From the NCBI GenBank assembly GCA_001574975.1, contig KQ965749.1:252082-316081 (forward strand): a stretch of DNA of 64,000 nucleotides, given 5' to 3'. The DNA comes from Gonapodya prolifera JEL478. Taxonomy: Eukaryota; Monoblepharomycota; Monoblepharidomycetes; Monoblepharidales; Gonapodyaceae. The notes under the pieces are model-generated. The model had not been told where the DNA came from. It did no database searches and saw nothing but the letters and a program-made list of their open reading frames with translations. Below, piece after piece: positions 1-12,466 of the stretch. Position 1 is the stretch's first letter. Each line of letters opens with the position of its first letter. The translations under genes were made by a program, and so were the position numbers.

Positions 1-2653
1 ATCACATGCCGGCTGTTCAATGCCATAGTACCTGGCTGCAGTATTCGCATTAAGAGTTTCAAGGGTGAAAATCACGCATTGCACCAAGAAACTGAGCTGA
101 GTACAAAATTTCACCTTTCGGTGCTGGGGATCCCATGTTATAATGCGCCTTGGTGGAAGTGCTTGTGGCACATCAAGAAGTACAGAGATTCCATGGTCCT
201 TACGCAGTTTTTGACTCGGTCCAAATGTCGATCTTTGATAACATTTCGAGGTAATGCAGATACTTGAATCAATCTCGCAACGTTGAAATTCACCGACGAG
301 AACAACATGTGAATTTGGGTACGCATTGCAAGATTATTATGAGCTGCAATTGCGCCAGAGCAGGAAATACCTGAACGGTGTTTGCTCCAAAACAACTAGA
401 ATACCGAAGTGATGCACAGACATTGGGATTGTGCCATGCTGACGTCATCCCCGTGAACACAAACCTACACTGGGACAAAGGTGCTCTTATTGATGCACTT
501 CCAAAGCTCATTATGTGTTTCATCTTTATGTGTTTCAAGAGGCAACAACCGCAGTCTCAGTCTCACTCAGCCCAGCTCACTCACTTGAAGGTATGAAAAC
601 TGCAAAATATGTCGCTTTGTTTCTCATTTCTACCGTCGCGACAAAGCATTGTGCTAAGTACTGTGCCCGGCGCCTTATCAAGTTGTAAAATCGTCCGGAC
701 ACTCTGGGGACAAGTGCGCAAAATACGTTTTTGAATCGCAGTACGAGTCACCACGAGTCGGGTGGACTTCTGGAAGCCGCAAGGTCAAGCCAAAACGAAT
801 CTCGCTTCGAGCAGTGTAGTGAGACTCACTCCCGTTCAAAGGACGACAGCTAGTTACAATTTCTGGGATAACGTATTGAAGTGATGCACATAAATAGAGC
901 GATTAACCTCGGAGGTTCCGCATCATCTCACCGGCACTCAAACCCAACACGGAGACAAAGATAAATCCATATATTTTCATCATCAAGAAAAACAACGCGA
1001 CAGCTCGATGGTTAAAATCCTCTTCAGAGCTAAAAACAAACTTTGACAAGAAGACATGTGAGCCCTATCTTCCATCTTAAACGATGGTCTAAGCGCTCTT
1101 ACTGAGCGATCCAAAGTCACAATCGTGCGCGACAAAACCTCCCTCGGGGGGACTGAATGGTCGCGCCAAAATAAAACGTTGCTGAGGCCTGACATTCCGC
1201 CCATCCTACGACTTCGGAACCTCTGCAGCTGTTCAACGAGCCCAGAAGTACAGGAAAGCCTTTTTTCAATTGGGATTGTTTACGACCTCTTGATTTCGCA
1301 CAGCATGCAATCACATTTTCGGTGATCACAACGATTGACGTCATCCATGATCTACTCAAAACCAAGATAGAAAGCGATGCGCGAGTCATCAGAGATAAGA
1401 CACTTTTAAAACCAATTACTCTATATCAGGCACAGCCCGTAATTGAATGGTAGAATCATTAGAGCTGAACTCAGGCAATGATCTTGAAGTTTTCAGCATG
1501 CACAGCAAATCTATCATCCCCTGGGGAAGATAAACGTTTTGTGCCAAAAGAAAACGAAGTGGTGAGTATTGTATATCATCACTGCCTTTCAGGACAGCTG
1601 CAAAAGGTGCGTAACTGTAAAACGCATCTAAAACAAAACGCGTTCCCGGTCGACAAATGCCTGTGCGGCTCTCAGAAACAGAATATCTTGTCGATGCAGG
1701 ACAAACCAGAACATATCAGGACGGAGTATGCTTGTATGCTATGAAGCGTCCCTTCATAGGAATGCTCAGACTTTAGACAAGGCTAGGATGATTCAGTGGC
1801 CGTATTTAGGGAGGTCAAGAAGGCATGGACGCTTTGTAAATTTCCATCTGTGCCGCCTATCATATTTCACAGCCAGTTCACTTACGGAGAGCAGAAGCAG
1901 TAATGTTCGAGGCGACGCACATAAATTGAATAAAGCTCGCTAAGTGCAAGCATAACAGATTGTTGACGTCATACCAGCACTCAAACTCACGCTCGAAGCA
2001 GAGACATTTACCAACTTTCAGAGGCCATTATCTACTGGCAATGTTTCTGCCTTGCTCTGCGTCGGGCTCAGATCACTTTGATTACCACAATCAGGAGAGC
2101 CAAAACTCAAACCTGAAGACAGGAAGACATGTGAGTCCTGACATACAAGCAGTAGCTTAAGAGCTCCCAACGCATCGACACACATTGATCTTGCGCGACA
2201 ATTGTTCCCTCGGAGAACGTGAATAAGTCGCGCCAAAAAAAAAAAAGAAAAAAATCAAGTGCTAAGTGCCGACATTGTTGCTTTTCACAGTCCACTGAGT
2301 CAGCTGTGCAGCTGTACAGCATGTCCAAGAGTACTGAAAACAAGATTCTGACCGACAAGTGCTTGCACGGCCGTGAGAACCAGGAGGTCGGCTCCATCGA
2401 CGCGACAAGCCAAAAGATTGGATCACTCCTCTCGCACGCTGTGATCCGGGTAGACATGGTTGGGATGAGCCAATGATGATTTGATGACTGGGGCTCGTGG
2501 GCTGCGGAGGTTGTTCAATGTTTTGAAATGATTTGTAAATTTGTGTTTCCCCTTTCACGCTCGGAACCGTGCTTCATGACAAATGTGTACCATCTATGAC
2601 ACAGCTATGCAACAAGCCCGACATCTTGCACCCAAGCTCCGCCTCACCCGTGC
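1..2653. repeat. Gene-free region with degenerate repeat copies R1-R3
   Basis: I see no gene here. The open frames are short and resemble no family. The region holds three diverged copies of one repeat, near 400-600, 880-1260 and 1900-2350. Two more copies lie beyond the uS5m gene. Shared islands include 'actcaaac' followed by a 'gaagcaga'-like box, 'gaagacatgtgag' at about 1048 and 2123, 'tgcgcgaca' followed by 'ccctcgg', and 'gtcgcgccaa' at about 1160 and 2228. The islands keep the same order in each copy. No terminal repeats or coding capacity were found, so the element type is unknown. Confidence 0.5.
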
Positions 2654-3881
2654 TTACGACGATCCACCATAATAAATACGCTAGAGTGAAAAGGACGATC
2701 ATGTCAGTCCATACTCTGGATACCCCAACCCCCTATCCCCACCCCTGCTCCCCCCACCACACAACGCACCTGCACATCAACAACCTTCCTGCCCCTAGCC
2801 CTCGCGACCTCATCCGCGGTCTTCTGCTTCCCGAGTGCCTCGAACGCGGCCTTGACCACGTTCATGGGGTTGGTCGAGCCCGTGACCTTTGAGGCGCAGT
2901 CGTGTACGCCACAGGCGGTGAGGAGGGTGTGCACGTGTGGGTTGGCGACGAGGCCGTGGCCTGGGTGGGGGAGGGGGGGGGATGCGGTGCAGGGTGAGAT
3001 GGATTCGGTTGGTGACGCGAGGGAGGGAGGGAGGTATCCAGGCAAATGGTACGCAGAATAAGTCGCACTGAAAGCTTCCGGCCACGAAAATGTATCCAAC
3101 GTCTAGCAGGTTTCGTTCCTCCTGACAGTTCTTCCACCCAACCCTTTCCAAGACTTTCCGCAGCATCAGCATGTCCGATACATATCAAGTGACTCACCTG
3201 GCGCTCTCGCCCACAACCTAACCCTCGTCGATTCATTAAACGTATGCTCGACGTCATGCCACAGTGTCCTGTTCTCGTACCGCGCCACGGGTGCCATGTT
3301 CTCAACGGCCCTCCGGATGGCCTTTTGCACTGCCGCGTTGAGCTCCGTGGCCTTGCCCTCACCGACACCAGCGGCGCCATTGCGGTTTCCTGGCAAGTGA
3401 ATCGTCAGAAGTGCGCGCGGGGAGGTCCGAGGTCCGGTGCGGTTGCGGGCAAGAACTCACCGACGACCACCATGGCCCACATCCTGCGCACTTTCCCCGC
3501 CCGGGACTGTCTCACGACACGGCGCACATGAATGAGCCGCTTATAGAGAGGTCCGATGTTTGTCGGGTTCGGGGGGAGGTCGACGGAGGGTGGAGTAGGG
3601 TAGACGGAGGGGAAAGCCGAGACTTCGGGCACCGCGGGGGTGGTTTGCGGGCGGGACTGGCGGGTGTTGAAAGATTGTCGTCTGGGAGGTTGCGATGGCT
3701 GTTGAGAAGTGGAGTCTTCTGGGGATTGGAGATGTGTTGGGGTTGAGGAGAGAAATCGGTCGGGGAGGGAGAGGGAGGAGGAGGCGAGGGCAGAGCGGGG
3801 AGGAGCGAAGACACAGGACGGAAGTGAGGACACGCAGGCGATGGAGGGTGGGCGAGCGATGGAGAGGACGCGGGGAAGCAT
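2654..3881 (-). CDS. MRPS5: Mitochondrial small-subunit ribosomal protein uS5m
   Basis: This is a component of the mitochondrial ribosome small subunit, of the bacterial S5 family. Four exons join in phase: 3881-3461, 3389-3198, 2960-2770 and 2680-2654, giving 276 residues. The first ~60 residues are rich in Arg and Ser with almost no acidic residues, as in a mitochondrial targeting peptide. The S5 RNA-binding fold is visible as MVVVGNRNGAAGVGEGKA, formed exactly across intron 1. The C-terminal S5 fold shows GHGLVANPHVHTLLTACGVHD and KVTGSTNPMNVVKAAFEAL. The last exon is only 27 bases and supplies RIYYGGSS, a typical end for fungal mitochondrial S5. The gene sits alone between repeat copies. 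Only the start codon, the first Met of the open frame, is uncertain. Confidence 0.9.
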
Positions 3882-6490
3882 CGTTGTGTGTCGAGTAAGG
3901 TGGGTGACCGCAGCTGTGCACGGTGTTCAAACCACCAGATACACTCAAACGTCTACTGAAAGCAGACACAGTTACCAACTATCAAAGATCCTTCTTAGTT
4001 GGACTGATTCCCTTTTGCTCTTCGTCAGATCCAGCCCACATGACAGGTGAGACAAAAGAGCAGAAAACAAAAATGGAATACAGATTGCCTTCAGAACCCT
4101 GACATCTATTTCAAAGAATAGCCCAGCATCTCTAGGTGTACATCCATAGCCGTCACCTTGCGTGGTGAATGTTTCCTGGGGAAACGTGAATGGGTAAGGT
4201 CAAAAGGAAAATCACTGCGGTGACTCCGAGCGCATCCTATCGCCCTTCATTTTCGTACAACGTGAAGCCAGTGAGTAGTGCAAAAGCAAATCGATGCTTG
4301 GTTGTATGTGGAAGCAAAAGCAGGCCGTCTCTTCACTTGCCCCCAAAAAGGGGGGGAAGACCACACGCTTTGTGGCCTTAATTTGTTGTTGTGATTGGGT
4401 CAAGCCGAGGTCGATCCGATAACTATAAACCCTTCCCGCCGTATCAAAGTTTTAACACTGTGGATTACACTGAAGGTCTACAGGTAAGAGGATTCGCTAC
4501 ACTTGCATGACAGCAGGAGTCAGATGTACCACTGGTTGCGTGAAGGAAAATCGGAATCCTGCTTCAAGCCCAGGTGGCGACATTCACTACGGCTCACAAA
4601 GAACACCCATCTGCACACTGAAATAACGTTTTGAGCTGATTCGCAAACATGGAGTTAATCTCGCAACGTTCAAAAAATCAACACGTTGAGGTCATCCCAG
4701 CTGCGCTCAAACGCCCACTGAAAGCAGATACAGTTATCGACAATCAGAGATTATTGTTGATCAGACTGAATACTCTTGTGGCTCTACGTCAGATCCAACC
4801 CATCATCAATGATCAAGGATGTGTGAAGTCTTTTAAGACAGTAGCGATTGCGCGCTCTGTATTAACTATCTTTTTTTCTCGTGAAATGGTTTGCGATGGT
4901 CTTTGTGTCACTCTCTTTGCTCTGCACTTTCGGTCATTACATTATGTCCTTGCCGAATTAAGATGTTAGGCGACAGGTGCGCGCAGGTTTAAATTTTAAT
5001 TGCTTCGCTGAGGTAATCGAATTCATGTCTCAGAGCCATACGGCGCGGACCTGAAAAACTATCCAAACTCGGCGGTGGTTGCATGGGATACTGATACTTG
5101 CTCATCTACGCCAACAGCGGTAGCACGCGCCTTTGGCTGATTCCCAGACTGTCTTTATGATTTTGAATGTCTGCGGTGCAGTCTGCAGCTTTGCTCTGCT
5201 ATAATGGAAAATACTCCGTCAAGTGGTGATGCGTTCAAACAAGAAGAAACCGAGCTATGGCACAAAAGACCTAGCAGCTGTGATGGGCTTGCGTGTCCAG
5301 CATGGGCAAGGGGCACAAGTTATTCTGGAGTCGTAAGTCTTGTTGCAAGCTCTTACCATTTTGGTAAATTTGACTGGTGAACGGACAACTATTCCTCACC
5401 GACTGTCAAATGCCTATGCAGCACCCACCACTCTGGAGCAAAGGGCTCTGGAGACTTGTACGTAATAGCATGATTTGGCAATGAAGGCAAAAGGGCGCGT
5501 TGCTGTGCACGATTAATCGCGAGGAGGATGAAGTACCGGTACTCGTTCCGCCATATGAGCGCTGGCCCATCGTTGTTGCTTCCCTCCTTTCTTGAGCTAC
5601 TGAAATCACTGTCATTTTGGGTCTGGGCTTGACAACGTGGCTGTGCGGGTCAGTTGTAGCAGCTTGTCTCCCACGGGCCCTGGAATCATTGCACAGGGTT
5701 TACAGAGAGAACTGGGGGTATAACGTGAGAGGAAATAGTATAATCCTGTTCTGTGGGGAGAGGCAGGCAAGTCTCCCGGATTAGTACATCAGGTCTGACA
5801 GGCCGATGTTTATGTTGACACACTCCTAAAGAAGATCACCCTCGGTTAAGCACTTGTATCTGTCCAGGAAGTGGACCTACTGGCTGTAGAAGACACAGAA
5901 ATCCGAAAGTGGTGGTTTATGAGGCGGGCTTTGGCGTTGTCCCTGTGCAGTTTTCCAAAAGTGTCGGGAGGGTCCGAGCCGCCACACAGACCCTTGACCC
6001 GAGTTCATACTCGAGAATCTGCGACGGGAAGAGAGATCTCAGCCGCGGCAAGCAGAGAGGAGCGCCCCGCGAGGAAACGAGGCGACGAGGGCACGCGCGA
6101 ACGAATCAGGCGGAGGATTTAGCCGTGGACGTCGGAGGTGGTGGAGACGAGAGAAGAAGAAGAGAGAAGAAGAGAGGAGAGGAGAAAGAGAGAAAGCGCA
6201 ATTCGGGTGGGTTTGAGAAGGGATGAGTCTTGCGGCGCTGGTGGCAAGGTTGGAGGCGGAGGAGAGCGAGGTGGGCGATGTCGGTGCTGGAGTGGGCGAT
6301 GTGGCGAGGGAGCGGGGCGGAGAGCGAGCGGGTGGGTTGAGAGGAGAGCGGGGGTCAAGTTCACGGGATGTGATATGTAAAGTGGGGGGAGTGATGGGTG
6401 ACGGACGTGGCCGGGGTGTGGTTGCAAGGTATTGACCGGTGTCCGATTTCAGCAGAACATCGACAGACAGCGGCATCGGCGGCAGCAGCA
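3882..6490. repeat. Gene-free region with repeat copies R4-R5
   Basis: No gene is supported. Two more copies of the repeat seen at the left end lie near 3930-4330 and 4620-4990. They are the best-matched pair: both have 'ctcaaacg' followed by 'actgaaagcaga', then 'acagtta', then 'cgtcagatcca' about 80 bases later. From 6040 to 6430 the + strand is strongly purine-rich (GA repeats near 6150-6200). This lies just upstream of AVL9 and may be its promoter or 5' leader. Long open frames here come from this low-complexity tract. Confidence 0.5.
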
Positions 6491-9400
6491 ATGAGTAGAG
6501 GACAGCAGTCAACCGGTGTGGCCGGTGTGAACATGTTCGGCGGTGTTGGAGGAGTCGGTGGAGTAGGCGGGAATGCTGTTGATTCGCCAGTTCTCCATGG
6601 TGAGTTGCGATGTCTGCTCTCGCTTTTCTCTCACTCACTATGTTTAATTTCCCTTTTCTGCGCTTTCGCTTCTTCTACTGCTCTCGCTAGTTCTCCTCGT
6701 CGACTTCCATCACAGGTCCGTATCATTTTGCTAGGTCCACTCTCACCTGCACTCACTCACCCCCCTTCCCCCTCCCACACCTCTTCCCTCCACACCACAG
6801 AAACGGCCCCCAAGTCGAATTCGCCTACCCCCCACTCCCACAACTCTCACTCCCCCAATCCCCAAGCCCCACACCACCCGACGTCGAACGCCCCGTCCCC
6901 TTACCCCCACAATGGACCGACCTCCCCTTCTTCGCCCTTCCCGACGGCGCGCACCAAAAACCCGGCCGATGCGTCGTGTTCCACCTCCCCCCCGTGGGCA
7001 ACGACACCTACCCTTCCCTGTCCCCATCCGCCACCACCGCACCTTCATCCACCCCAACATCCCCGCCCCGCGGAAACCCCCAATCCCAATCCCAATTCGC
7101 TTCCCCCCTACCACCCCCGCCATCCCCCCTTCCGTCCATCTCGGACGCGGCCTCGTCCGCCTCCGACACATCCTCGGTCCGAACCGCCGTACAGGCCTCG
7201 CCGTCGTGGCCGAACCAGTCGCTCCGGACGTCCGGGTCCGCTCCCAACGGGACATCGAGGGCGCTGGGGCAGTACCCCCACCAACCCCCGGCGCCCAGCC
7301 CGTTCCAGTCGTGGATTGATGCGGGGTACTCGGATAGGATGACGTTCGCGGTGGCGTGCGTTATGCAAATTGAGACGAAGGTGTGTTTTAGGTGGCGGAT
7401 GGGGAGGGTGGTGGACGCCCGGGGTGGGGGTTGCGTTAGCGAGGTGGCGGGACGATTGGTGTTTGCCACTGGAAGAAGCCCGCCTTGGCTCCCTCACCGA
7501 ACGTCCCTCGACAACGGGATTCCGCGTCTTTATTGTAATCATGTCTCTCTCTCTCTCCCTCACCAACCAATCCGCCTTCCCCCCATCCCAACCTCCAACT
7601 TTCACCAGGCCCTTCTGCATCCCCCGCCCTCCGCCACGCGCTCCCACGTCCTCAAATCCGTCGTCCTCCTCCTGCGCGCTCCTCTCTACGGCCTCGTCAA
7701 ACCGACCCTGTGCGCCGCCGCGCGCGCTCTATTCGAGCAGCGCGACTTCACCGACAAGGCCGTCCTCGGGGACCTGTACTGGGCGGCCCGGAAATGCGCC
7801 GAGGGCGCGCCCCGCGTCGAAGGCGGGTGGGGCGGGGAGGAGGGTGAGTATGTGGGCACGTCACTGCCGCATTTGTTGAGACGGTACAGGCATAAGGGTC
7901 TGTCGCTGTACAAGCTGCTGTTGTTGCAGCGACGGGTGGTGTTTTATTCAAAGAGCGGGGATGCAGAGGCAGCTTGTGGGGATGCCTTGGCTGTCACGGG
8001 GTGTGTGCCTGGTCAGTTCTCCCTCTGTACCCAACTTTCGCAATGCCTGCTTTGCTTACCACCACCACCCTCCCCACAGACCTCATCCCCTCCTTCGCCC
8101 TCCCCGTCTCCGAGCTCCTGCACCCGTCATCCTCGTCCTCATGGCTCCCGTCCTACGCCGCCGCCACGGCGGGGATGCAGCAGTACTCCCGCCCGACGAA
8201 CCAGGGCGGAACGGGAGGGGGACCATATGGCGCTTACAGACCCCCAGGTGGAGATGCGAGGGATCCGAGAGACCCGTTGGCTGGAAGACTGGGGAGGTTG
8301 GGCATGCCTGTGAGTACTTCCTTCCTGCACATATATTTCACGGGCACTAACGTGACGCCACCCTCCAGCTCCCCCTCTTCACCCCACACCACTTATTCTT
8401 CCCGCACGCACCCCTTCAGCGGCTTTCCTACCTCGTGAACCCCAGCACGCGCTCCTTCTGGGTCTCGACGACCAACGGCGTTGTTGTGGCCAAGAGCGGC
8501 GCCGAGGTCGTTGTGGAGGTTGATGGAGCCAGTGTTGAGTTCAAAGACACTAGAGTGGAACAGGCCGTGCAGTTGACCCCCGCGGATCGGAAGTTTATTG
8601 ATGGTGCGTTGGGGAGGTGCAGATTCGGGCGTGAGCACCGATCCTAACCGTCCACCATACCAACCTACAGACATTCTCAAAATCATCGACAAAACGCCCC
8701 AAGACCCCCTTCACCCCGTCTACGTCGGATCGGACCCGTGGATCCGGTTTCACCTACGTTCCTACCTGGGGGGTCTTCTATCATGCGTCAAGGCGACCGA
8801 ACTTGCCCGAACCAGCGGGGGCACCGTGGGGCCGCAAGTCGCCGTGGACGAGATGGGGCGGCCGCGGTGGGTGCAGGATTATGGCGATCGGTGGGTCGTG
8901 GCTTGGGAGGGGACGGAGGGTTTCGCGAGGTGGAATGGTAAGTGGGCTCTGTTTGTGGGGTGGGGTGGTTGCTAGAGCTAAACTAGTGTGGGTTTTAGAT
9001 TCGACCCCACCCGAAGAGGTCGTTGAAGTTTGGAAGCCGAGTCATCCATGTGCAGGGACGACTGCTTTGGGGTGAGTTGACTCTTCCCCGTGCCCTCACC
9101 GAACGGCTCTCTAACTTCTCCTCCCTGTCACAGCATGTTCCAAGACTCCCTCGCCTCTCGTCTTCGCGGTGCCCTCACGCTCTCAGGCTCATCCAACCCG
9201 CACAAACTCCCAAACAACCTCGTCAACCCACCGCCCATCATCCGGCAAGACTCCCCGCCGCCGGTCTCCGTCGCCGCCTCTGCTGCCGGGTTCGGAGCCC
9301 TGCTCGACCAGCGTGCGCCGTCCGTTCCGTTCGGGGCACCCCCGGCCGCCGATCAGAACCCGCCCGAACTGCGGGGTGCCCCGTCCATTGGCCCCTCTCG

Positions 9401-10417
9401 ATCGGCCACCAGGGCGTACACGGTGGGACCTTCAGTGTCATCAGGGGTGTCGATCTCGTCGATCAGTGTGCGCAGTGCGGGCGAATCCAGGTCAGAGTAT
9501 AGAGCGCCCGTGCTGTATTCGGGCGGGGGAGAGGAGGTTAAGCCGTATAAGGCGGTCACGAGAGCGGATTGGTGGGCCACCGGTGAGTGTGGACCTTGCT
9601 CACTTTTGTCGCTGGTCAGGTAACGTTATCGAAATGCTGTGAACAGAATCGAACCCAGCGCCTGCATCTGCGACCTCCTCGGTATCTTCCTCCTCATCCG
9701 GTGCTCAAACAAAGTCTGGAGGATCGAAGCCTCTGTTCAGCAACCCCTTCGCGAGCATCCGATCGAGCAAACCGTCGAGCGAATCGTCTAGTCCTACATC
9801 TCCCCCTCGTGGGGTCAAGGTGAGTTTTTCCCGGGCAGCACGCCCACCAAACTTTGGGCGACCTCACCCGGGCATGTCCTAATCAAAAGCGGCCCCCACC
9901 GCACCCCTTGTTCTCCACCTCGGACTTTGCCCAAACCTTCTCCGCCGGCGCACTCCAGCCTTCGTTGACGCCATCCCTGCAGGGGCTCTCGGCGGACGAT
10001 GTGGACAGGGCTGCGTTGCTCCAGAGGGGGTCTATGCCAGACCACATGTACGAGCGGCTTGCGGCAGCGGCAGCCTCGAGAGCGCCCAATAGGACGCCGT
10101 CCGGTGGTGCGGCGTCAGTGTCGCATTCACAGTCTGCGTACGGGCTGGACGGTGTCGAACGTCGAATGGCAGGAGCGGTTCCACCGTTGGTGCACAGCAT
10201 GTCTGGTGACGGACTTTCATCGATCGCGGGGGGTTCCATGCAAGTGCCACCCGGTATTGCGGGAGGTCGGCACAGGTCGATGCGGGTACCTCGCAGCGGA
10301 AGGAGTTCGGTGAGCGATGACGAGGCAAGGGGTGGTGTGAGTCGGGCGAGGCAGTTGGAGGCAGAGCAGTACATGTGGGGTGGAGCCGGGGGAGGGAAGG
10401 GGACTTGGATTGGCTGA
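6491..10417 (+). CDS. AVL9: AVL9 family protein (late secretory pathway, DENN-related)
   Basis: In yeast, Avl9 acts in exocytic transport between Golgi and plasma membrane, and the family is related to DENN proteins. Eleven exons join in phase: 6491-6599, 6691-6715, 6801-7380, 7609-8011, 8080-8309, 8369-8603, 8671-8937, 8999-9071, 9134-9582, 9647-9819 and 9890-10417 (1023 residues). Family landmarks are VLLVDFHHRNGPQVEFAYPP (residues 37-56, built from three exons), LPFFALPDGAHQ, LKSVVLLLRAPLYG, DLIPSFALPVSELLHP, LPLFTPHHLFFPHAPLQ and YLVNPSTRSFWVSTTN. The C-terminal ~350 residues are Ser/Pro-rich and poorly conserved. The protein is longer than yeast Avl9, mainly because of low-complexity inserts such as the Pro/Ser stretch after residue 105. 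The start gives a short Gly/Val-rich leader and is the first Met compatible with exon 1. Confidence 0.9.
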
Positions 10418-10783
10418 AAACTTGCAGGGAACGTTAATTTGGATGTGATCTGGGTGGATGGACTTTGCTAGTGGGGGGTTTTGGACGTCGTTGGCTAAAG
10501 AGGAGGTTTTGTGTGACGAGGAGCGTGTCGTGGAAAATTCATGCTAGGTTAGAGCGTTGGATAATTCCGGCGGGTAGCGTTCGGCTGTAATGATCGCTGT
10601 CGCGAGTGATTGTAAATGTCTATTTCGTCTTTCAACAATTGCGTGCTTAAATCACCTCCAATATTGCGTCCAATAGTTCGTAAAGCAATGTGTTCTACAC
10701 ACCTCTACTTCTTCTACTTCTTCCTCGCAATTCAATCATCCCATTATCATGCGTCGGTGAAAATTCACCTTGGCCTGGGCCAT
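10418..10783. other. Convergent intergenic region
   Basis: AVL9 and the desaturase end facing each other here. The stretch is richer in A/T than the coding regions and presumably holds both 3' untranslated regions. I see no gene or repeat. Confidence 0.6.
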
Positions 10784-12466
10784 TTACCGTCTGAAGAACC
10801 GCACATCACCTGTACCATTAGTGTAAGTCATTATTAGCACGCCTGTCACTCAGTCTTCGCAGCACGAATTGTCTCCAACTCACCTTCGTCCTCAATGAAT
10901 CTGCACTCCCTGAACGCCTTGTAAGCACTGTGCACGACGTTGCTGTCGTCGTGCACGTACAAGCCCTCCGATTCGAGAAGCTTGCGGACGTGGTATGTGG
11001 CTTCCATGGCGTGGTACTGTTGTGCAGGTGGGCATGCGACACGTGACGTGACGGCATTTCGTCAATTCAGACGTGGTGTAAGTGGTACAGTTCCACAAGT
11101 CAAACTCACGTGCGGAATAGTTGGAAACAAGTGGTGCACGACGTGAGTGTCAGTGCTGCGTTTTCATTGTAGCTCGATCAGATCCTGCACAACGCTCGCC
11201 TGACCCGTTCATAGTAAACCCACATGTGGTGAAACACCCAGTTCAGAACGCCGTAGTATTTGACGACCACTGCAAAGCTAGAGATATGGGCCCAGTAACC
11301 AAGGCCAGCAAGAACGGCTAGAACGCCGATATCGGAGAGAAAAATGAGTGGGCGCTGACGAGGGAGGTAGATGGGAGATTTAGGGAGGTAACTGTGAATG
11401 GGAAGAACAGGTTGGAATCGATTTTTAAGAATGCAACCATACAGGATTGAGCGAAAGAACTCTTGCTCCCCACGCAAAAAGCAATGCTCCGCTAATACAC
11501 CACACGTACTTGCCATAATCTCTTCCTTGTGCATGAACGGCCAAGTAATAAGGGAAACCAACAATCCACATTATCAACAGACCGATCACGCTTTCCAACG
11601 GCGACGCCCAACATCCCGTATCCACTCTCTCGACCTTGCTCCTGTTTTCCTCCTTATCCAAGACGACTTTGTCCTTGACTGTCGTTCCAGGAAGGTACGA
11701 CGATCGCGTGCGGGGGACGAAAGCCTCATCAAATGCGTGGTGGCCCGTGTAGTGGTGGTGTTTGGCGTGAGAAAGTTGCCAGGAGAAGTAGGGCACAAGC
11801 AGCAGGGAGTGGAAAATGAGACCGACGGTGTGGTTGAGCAGAGGGTACGCAGAGTAAGCGCCGTGGCGCATTCTGGTGGCGTTTTGATGAGCCATGACGA
11901 GGGAAATGTATGACGAGAGGCTTAGTAGTTAGCAAGCGTGCATTTATGAAACAAATGAGTACGTGAAACATTTCAGGGGCACATGACAAACCCCCATGAC
12001 GTCTCAAATGGGCTCATCAGAAAATCATTGATGTTACCACTTTCCAATTTCGGGCAAATTGCAACCTAATGCGCACATACTCCCCCGTTATGCTTTCATG
12101 CCAGTTTTCAACCCAGAAGAAGCGACTCGGCGCTTCCGTAAAGAGCACAATCCACACTCCAAATCCAACTGCTCCCCCCACAGCCTGCCAGACACTCCAT
12201 ACCGCCCACTGCGCCATCCACGGGGCCTCCCAATTTTCGAGGACTTGAGACGCCACCCAGTAGAGAGCCGTGAGGATAACGACGTCTTGAAGGAGATACT
12301 GTGTCGATATGACCACGGAGCGATTGAAACAGTGAGCGGGGATGGCGGCTTTGATGCGGGACAGCGTCAGCGATGACGGCGGAAGGTGGTAGGAGGGAGG
12401 GACAATGCCCGTCCCAGTCGGAGCAGTGTCCGGCTTGGGAGGGGAAGGATTGCGCTTTGATGGCAT
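10784..12466 (-). CDS. Fatty acid desaturase, delta-12/omega-3 type
   Basis: This is a membrane-bound di-iron desaturase expected in the endoplasmic reticulum, introducing a double bond into an acyl chain. My best model is 12466-12081, 11872-11510 (possibly starting at 11920), 11391-11224, 11155-11110, 11016-10884 and 10809-10784, about 373 residues. The N-terminus carries AAIPAHCFNRSVV, the family signature before the first membrane pair. Histidine box II is HAKHHHYTGH, preceded by VPYFSWQLS. Box III is DTHVVHHLFPTIPHYHAMEA, assembled across two introns. The last exon completes EDEGDVRFF, a common C-terminus in this family. The weak point is box I: no HxxxH (usually HECGH) appears, and the sequence reaching HGAYSAYPLLNHTVG starts with MRH. 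The exon 1/exon 2 junction is therefore uncertain and the enzyme may be impaired. Substrate and regiospecificity cannot be read from sequence. Confidence 0.8.

Noticed and set aside
6039-6638. 199-codon open frame on the - strand upstream of AVL9
   Set aside because: It is the antisense reading of a GA-rich low-complexity tract and overlaps AVL9 exon 1.
9647-9660. B-box-like sequence suggesting a tRNA gene
   Set aside because: It lies inside an AVL9 exon and no cloverleaf or A box could be built around it. I found no convincing tRNA gene elsewhere by eye.
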